From Candidatus Nitrosomaritimum aestuariumsis (GTDB taxonomy: Archaea; Thermoproteota; Nitrososphaeria; Nitrososphaerales; Nitrosopumilaceae): 39,349 bases of DNA. Shown here piece after piece: positions 35,296-39,349 of the stretch; the stretch's first letter is position 1; each line of letters begins with the position of its first letter. The stretch is taken from NCBI GenBank assembly GCA_013867335.1, contig JACEMX010000161.1, forward strand, positions 1-39,349, given 5' to 3'. The notes beneath the pieces were generated by a model. That model had not been told where the DNA came from. It did not search any database and was given only the letters and a program-made list of their open reading frames with translations. The translations under genes and the position numbers were made by a program.

Positions 35296-35323
35296 GATAA
35301 ACTGTGTCGTAATGGAGTATAAT

Positions 35324-36181
35324 TTATTTCCTAATGCAACTCAAAGCGTATTCTACCATAGCTTTTGGAATATTTCTCTTGGAGACTCTTGCCAATCCCT
35401 TAAACTCTACAGTGTTGTTGACTTCGTGAACCACTAGTCCTGTTTTTTCATCTTCCATCATGTCAATTCCCAAAATACCTCCGCCCATTGCCTTTGAGGC
35501 CTTTACTGCAATATCCTCCATTTCTTTTGTGATCTCACAGAGTTCTGGGTCTGCCCCAAGTGCAATGTTTGTCTTAAATCCCTCTGATGACTTTCTGTAC
35601 ATTGCAGCAATTGGCTCATCACCTACGGTAATTACACGAATATCTCTTGGGGGTCTTTGGATTAACTCTTGAAGGTAGTAAATTCTATCATGTGGGCCAT
35701 CATTTATGTCTCTAATTTCCATTATGGCATCAGCAGTATCCTTGTCTTTAAGAGGCATGACTCCCCGGCCCCAACTTCCAATTAATGGTTTGATTACAAG
35801 TGGGTATCCAACTTTTTCTAGATTTTCTAATGCACTTTCACTTGAAAATGAAAAGTATGTCTTTGGAGTTGGAACATTGTGTTTTTTTAATCTCAGTGTC
35901 ATAATCATCTTGTTGCCACAAATGTTTGCCACATCATACGAGTTTATGGTTGGAACATCCATAAACTCTAGACTGGACGTAAAGTGCAACCCTCTAAAAT
36001 AACTCACACATCTTTCTAAAACAACATCTCCAAGATCATAATCTTCTTTTTTACTATCTGTGTTAATTTTGGTGATTTTGGCATCAAGCATCGATGTATC
36101 GCATCCAAGATCAGATGCTTCCTTTTGGAGCATCTTCTCTTCGGACCTTAATCGGTCAAAGACGATACAGACTTTTGACAT
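35324..36181 (-). CDS. argX: [LysW]-glutamate ligase ArgX (RimK family)
   Basis: The 285-residue paralogue of LysX has the same ATP-grasp frame (KPLIGSWGRGVMP, RPPRDIRVITVGD, HEVNNTVEFKGLARV). It lacks the RL..K and YKN..VDIP features of the neighbour and instead has EFKG, which I associate with ArgX. Synteny is stronger evidence: it is coupled to a LysW ending in EDWGE (TAATG overlap) and to argG. It is therefore proposed to load glutamate for arginine synthesis. Substrate assignment between the two ligases is an inference. Confidence 0.85.
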   Translation of the reverse strand: MSKVCIVFDRLRSEEKMLQKEASDLGCDTSMLDAKITKINTDSKKEDYDLGDVVLERCVSYFRGLHFTSSLEFMDVPTINSYDVANICGNKMIMTLRLKKHNVPTPKTYFSFSSESALENLEKVGYPLVIKPLIGSWGRGVMPLKDKDTADAIMEIRDINDGPHDRIYYLQELIQRPPRDIRVITVGDEPIAAMYRKSSEGFKTNIALGADPELCEITKEMEDIAVKASKAMGGGILGIDMMEDEKTGLVVHEVNNTVEFKGLARVSKRNIPKAMVEYALSCIRK

Positions 36182-36348
36182 TACTCTCCCCAGTCTTCGC
36201 CTACACTTTCTGCTTGTTTTAGCACAACATTTGATCCGTCTTTACTTGCGATTTCAAAGTCTGCACCACAATCAGGGCAGGAGACAATTTCTCCAACTGA
36301 GGCGTCGTCTGGGATGTTTAGAGTTGCATCACATTCTGGGCAGTTCAT
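36181..36348 (-). CDS. lysW: LysW-type carrier protein 2, ending in EDWGE
   Basis: The 55-residue carrier has Zn ligands C3/C6 (CPEC) and C24/C27 (CPDC), an acidic body and the canonical C terminus GEDWGE whose last Glu is the attachment point. ATGA overlap with argG and TAATG overlap with argX tie it to the arginine branch. It is clearly homologous along its whole length to the lysine-branch carrier at 30389-30556, from which it differs at the functional last residue. Confidence 0.95.
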   Translation of the reverse strand: MNCPECDATLNIPDDASVGEIVSCPDCGADFEIASKDGSNVVLKQAESVGEDWGE

Positions 36349-37544
36349 GTTTTTGTTGACCTCTTCTTTTGTAATTTATTAGCTTCTGTTGACTGCATTC
36401 CCCACAATTCTACGAATCCTTTGGCTAATCTCTGATCAAATGTTGATTCTGTGCCATATGTGGCAATCTCATGACTGTAAAGCGACTTTGAAGATTTTCG
36501 TCCAACAACTCTGACATTTCCCTTGAATAGTTTGAGTTTCACGGTTCCTGAAACTGTTTTTTGTGAGGCTTCAATAAATCCATCAAGATCATCTTTGAGT
36601 GGATCCTGCCAAAGCCCAGAATATACAAGATATGCCCATTCATCATCAATTAGCGACTTGAACTTGTTTTGGTGTTTTGTGTGGACCATTTTCTCCAAGT
36701 CCTGATGTGCCTCAATTAAGCAAGTGGCAGCAGGGGTCTCATACACTTCACGGGATTTTATCCCAACAACCCTGTCTTCGATGTGGTCTACAATTCCAAC
36801 ACCTGCATCTCCTGCCTTTTTGTTTAGATATTCAATTAGTTTTACCGCATCTAGTTTTTTTCCATCTACTGCAACTGGTACTCCTTTTTCAAATTTAATT
36901 TCCAAGTAAGTTGGTTTGTCCGGCAAGTTTTTTGTCTTAACCCAAATGAAGGCATCATCAGGTGGTTCGTTGTATGGGTCCTCTAATACTCCTCCTTCGA
37001 TTGCGCGGCCCCACAAGTTTTGATCAATGCTGAACTTTTTGGCAACAGTGTCAATTTGAATTCCGTGTTTGTCTGCAAATTTTAATTCAGTTTCCCTGTC
37101 TAGATTTTTGTCTCTGATTGGTGCAATAATTGGTAAATCAGAACCTGAACGAAGTGTGATGTCAAATCTTACTTGGTCATTTCCTTTTCCCGAACACCCG
37201 TGAGCAAGTGCTGTTACTTTTTCTTTTTTTGCAATCTCTAAAACTTTTTCAGCAATTAATGGTCTTGCAAGTGCAGTTGCCAAACAATATTTTTTTTGGT
37301 ATAGTGCATTTGCTTTAATTGAAGGAAAGATGTATTTTTCTGCAAATTCTTTTCTGGCATCAATGTTGTAGTGCTTTTTTACTCCAAGCTTTTTTGCTTT
37401 TGCTGCAATCTTTTTGTGATCATCACCTTGACCGACATCAACTGTAACTGTGATTACATCCATGTCGTGCTCTGCTTGTAAATATTTTACAACCACCGAC
37501 GTATCTAATCCTCCAGAAAATGCCAAAATTCCTTTTTGAGTCAT
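36345..37544 (-). CDS. argG: Argininosuccinate synthase
   Basis: This 399-residue enzyme condenses citrulline and aspartate using ATP. The N-type ATP pyrophosphatase P-loop is AFSGGLDTSV (10-17); HGCSGKGNDQVRFD and EGGVLEDPYNEPP are family signatures. Length is normal. A TATA-like TTTATC (minus-strand GATAAATT near 37571-37580) lies about 30 bp upstream, so it heads the arginine operon. ArgH is not in the window. Confidence 0.96.
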   Translation of the reverse strand: MTQKGILAFSGGLDTSVVVKYLQAEHDMDVITVTVDVGQGDDHKKIAAKAKKLGVKKHYNIDARKEFAEKYIFPSIKANALYQKKYCLATALARPLIAEKVLEIAKKEKVTALAHGCSGKGNDQVRFDITLRSGSDLPIIAPIRDKNLDRETELKFADKHGIQIDTVAKKFSIDQNLWGRAIEGGVLEDPYNEPPDDAFIWVKTKNLPDKPTYLEIKFEKGVPVAVDGKKLDAVKLIEYLNKKAGDAGVGIVDHIEDRVVGIKSREVYETPAATCLIEAHQDLEKMVHTKHQNKFKSLIDDEWAYLVYSGLWQDPLKDDLDGFIEASQKTVSGTVKLKLFKGNVRVVGRKSSKSLYSHEIATYGTESTFDQRLAKGFVELWGMQSTEANKLQKKRSTKT

Positions 37545-37647
37545 AAAACATCTTTTCCGACGTAATTTGGAATTTATCTTTTGTGATATTGTTTTTCAAA
37601 AATCTCGGGCTGAAAATTTCTGGCTAGCTTGAGCTAAAATTCGATGA

Positions 37648-37655
37648 TTATTTAT
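37648..37655 (+). promoter_or_regulatory. TATA box of the ABC importer operon
   Basis: TTATTTAT is centred 27 bp upstream of the ATG at 37678, in the 133-bp divergent gap with argG. It fits a leaderless promoter. Confidence 0.5.
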
Positions 37656-37677
37656 CCGTCAAATATAACGCTGTTTT

Positions 37678-38703
37678 ATGAAAATAGGCAAGGCTATCTT
37701 AGCAGGTATTGGAATAGTTTTGGTAGCCATAGCCGTAGGACTTGTCACAAATTCTGGTTCTGAAGCAAATAACGAAACCCTCCGAGTAGCGTTTTTTCCA
37801 AACATCGGCCATGCAATTCCAGTAGTTGGAATGGAGCGAGATACTTTTGAGGATAATCTTGGAAATGCAACTACTATAGAAACTAAATTGTTTGATAGCG
37901 GACCACAAGTTATAGAGTCACTTTATGCAAATTCTATTGATATTGCATATGTTGGACCAGGCCCTGCAATTAACGGCTTTTTAAAATCTGAAAACCGAGA
38001 TGTTGTAATTTTGTCTGGAGCTGCAAGTGGGGGCGCAAGTTTTATTGTCCATCCTGATTCTGAGATAATCTCTGTTGAGGACTTTGCAGGAAAACGAATT
38101 GCCGCTCCGCAAATTGGAAACTCTCAGGATGTTTCTTTAAGAAACTATCTTTCAGAAAACGGATTGAAATCATATGAAAAAGGTGGCTCTGTTATTGTTT
38201 TGAATATTCCAAATCCTGACATTTACACATTATTTACAAAAGGAGAGATTGATGGTGCATGGGTTCCTGAACCATGGGCCACTATACTTGTTCAAGAACT
38301 TGGAGGACAACGACTATTCTTTGAAGAAGAACTTTGGCCACAAGAAAAGTTTGCATCAGTTTTATTAATTGGACGACAAGAATATGTGCAAAACAATCCT
38401 GAAATAATTTCAAACTGGTTAGAGTCACACGAGCAAACCGTAAACTGGATAAACCAAAATCCACAGGAGACGCGAATTATTTTTAATGACTTTATGCAAA
38501 ATCATATGGGCCAATCACTCTCAGATAGTGTGATTGATGAGGCGCTAGGTAATTTGGAAATTACAACTGACCCAGTTGATGAGTCCATTTACACTTTTGC
38601 TGCAAGAGCTGATTCACTTGGCTATCTTGGGCGAGACGGATACAGCTTGGATGGGATTTTTTTTGACATAGCTTCAAATGAATCCCTACAGGAGAATAAA
38701 TGA
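37678..38703 (+). CDS. ABC transporter substrate-binding protein (NitT/TauT type)
   Basis: The 341-residue protein has an N-terminal hydrophobic segment (ILAGIGIVLVAIAVGLVT) acting as signal or membrane anchor; there is no lipobox Cys. The type II periplasmic fold of the SsuA/TauA/NMT1 group follows (LRVAFFPNIGHAIPVVGM, IDIAYVGPGPAINGFL, GKRIAAPQIGNSQDV, GEIDGAWVPEPWA). Family substrates include nitrate, sulfonates, taurine, cyanate and thiamine precursors; none can be chosen from sequence. The ATPase gene overlaps its stop codon (ATGA); a permease presumably follows beyond the window. Confidence 0.9.
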   Translation: MKIGKAILAGIGIVLVAIAVGLVTNSGSEANNETLRVAFFPNIGHAIPVVGMERDTFEDNLGNATTIETKLFDSGPQVIESLYANSIDIAYVGPGPAINGFLKSENRDVVILSGAASGGASFIVHPDSEIISVEDFAGKRIAAPQIGNSQDVSLRNYLSENGLKSYEKGGSVIVLNIPNPDIYTLFTKGEIDGAWVPEPWATILVQELGGQRLFFEEELWPQEKFASVLLIGRQEYVQNNPEIISNWLESHEQTVNWINQNPQETRIIFNDFMQNHMGQSLSDSVIDEALGNLEITTDPVDESIYTFAARADSLGYLGRDGYSLDGIFFDIASNESLQENK

Positions 38704-39349
38704 CAATGGCAAAACTAGAGACCAAAGGTATTGTAAAATATTTCAAACATGAGAGCCATGAACTCACCGCTCTTGGAGGTGTTGACCTAAAGGTTGAAGA
38801 TGGGGACTTTGTGTGCCTGGTTGGACCTTCTGGATGTGGAAAGTCTACCTTTTTGAGAATTGTTGCAGGCCTTGAAACACCGGATGATGGTGAGATTCTC
38901 TTTGATGGTAAACCAGTCACAACTACTGGGCCTGAGAGGATTATGGTGTTTCAGGAAGGTGCTCTATTTCCATGGCTCAAGGTCCAGGATAATGTAGAGT
39001 TTGGCCTCAAAATGGCAGGCATCCCAAAAGATGAGCGAGCACAAATCTCAAAGAGATATCTGGATATGATGCAGCTGACAAAGTTTGCAAATTCGTTTAC
39101 ATATCAATTATCCACTGGAATGAGGCAGCGAGTAGCGATAGCAAGAGCACTTGTTATGGATCCAGATGTGTTATTGATGGATGAGCCATTTGCAGCACTT
39201 GATGCCCAGACAAGGGATTTGCTGTTAATTGAGATGCAGCTGATCTGGGAGAAGACCAAAAAGACAATTTTATTTGTTACACACAATGTTGCAGAAGCTG
39301 CTGTACTTGGAACCAAAGTTGCAGTGTTTAGCAACAGGCCTTCTAAAAT
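38700..39349 (+). CDS. ABC transporter ATP-binding protein, 3' partial
   Basis: The frame starts at the ATG at 38700, overlapping the binding-protein stop, and is still open at the window end (216 codons). It has Walker A GPSGCGKS, Q-loop VFQEGALFPW, signature LSTGMRQRVAIARAL, Walker B VLLMDEP and H-loop VTHN. It belongs to the nitrate/sulfonate/taurine (SsuB/TauB) group. The signature reads LSTGM rather than LSGGM/LSGGQ, a change at the third position. It energises import of the substrate bound by the upstream protein. Confidence 0.93.
   Translation, partial: MTMAKLETKGIVKYFKHESHELTALGGVDLKVEDGDFVCLVGPSGCGKSTFLRIVAGLETPDDGEILFDGKPVTTTGPERIMVFQEGALFPWLKVQDNVEFGLKMAGIPKDERAQISKRYLDMMQLTKFANSFTYQLSTGMRQRVAIARALVMDPDVLLMDEPFAALDAQTRDLLLIEMQLIWEKTKKTILFVTHNVAEAAVLGTKVAVFSNRPSK

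Noticed and set aside
38561-38920. 119-codon minus-strand ORF
   Set aside because: It spans the junction of two conserved ABC-transporter genes on the other strand.

Overview
The window is about 39 kb of archaeal chromosome. It is AT-rich and densely coded, and many genes begin with TTG or GTG behind a TATA-like box about 27 bp upstream, which suggests leaderless transcripts. The gene set points to a Nitrosopumilus-like ammonia-oxidising archaeon (Thaumarchaeota/Nitrososphaerota). It includes a eukaryote-type topoisomerase IB, a fused ADP-forming acyl-CoA synthetase beside a crotonase-type hydratase (the pair used in the thaumarchaeal 3-hydroxypropionate/4-hydroxybutyrate CO2-fixation cycle), LysW-carrier lysine and arginine biosynthesis, archaeal DnaG, a proteasome alpha subunit and CTP-dependent riboflavin kinase. 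No IS element, CRISPR array, rRNA or phage module was seen.

Layout. Positions 1-7.3 kb are accessory-like: the 3' part of a repeated-domain protein, a lone response regulator, small coiled-coil and zinc-finger proteins, an orphan ParB-like protein, a membrane-anchored His/Cys protein, a split elongator tRNA-Met gene and a secreted three-repeat protein. From 7.3 to 17.6 kb lie topoisomerase IB, an SDR oxidoreductase, an MrfA-type helicase, a solitary DNA methyltransferase, TatA, an MFS/methyltransferase pair, PsmA, two small DNA-binding-type proteins and a C1q-like protein. From 17.8 to 26.7 kb are glutamate dehydrogenase, a TOPRIM protein, a class I amidotransferase, the CO2-fixation pair, an RHH-like protein, a CBS protein, an IscA-type Fe-S protein, DnaG and RibK.

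From 26.7 to 37.5 kb, all on the minus strand, is a two-part amino-acid supercluster. argG-lysW2-argX-argC/lysY-argB/lysZ-argD/lysJ-lrp is followed by lysS-lysW1-lysX-lysK-dph5-ribL. Most junctions are TAATG or ATGA overlaps. Each branch has its own LysW carrier and its own RimK-type ligase, while only one copy each of the kinase, reductase, aminotransferase and hydrolase is present, so those steps appear to be shared. The last 1.7 kb holds a divergent NitT/TauT-type ABC importer (binding protein plus a truncated ATPase).

The most notable observations are these. The lysine-branch LysW ends in EDWGQ, whereas the arginine-branch copy ends in the canonical EDWGE. The tRNA-Met carries a 41-nt intron at the non-canonical position 30/31 with a readable bulge-helix-bulge. 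Dph5 carries a DUF357-like tail. RibK and a RibL-type protein lie tail to tail, each with an N-terminal winged-helix-like segment. Several small Cys-rich or zinc-finger ORFs are present that are too short for usual gene calling.
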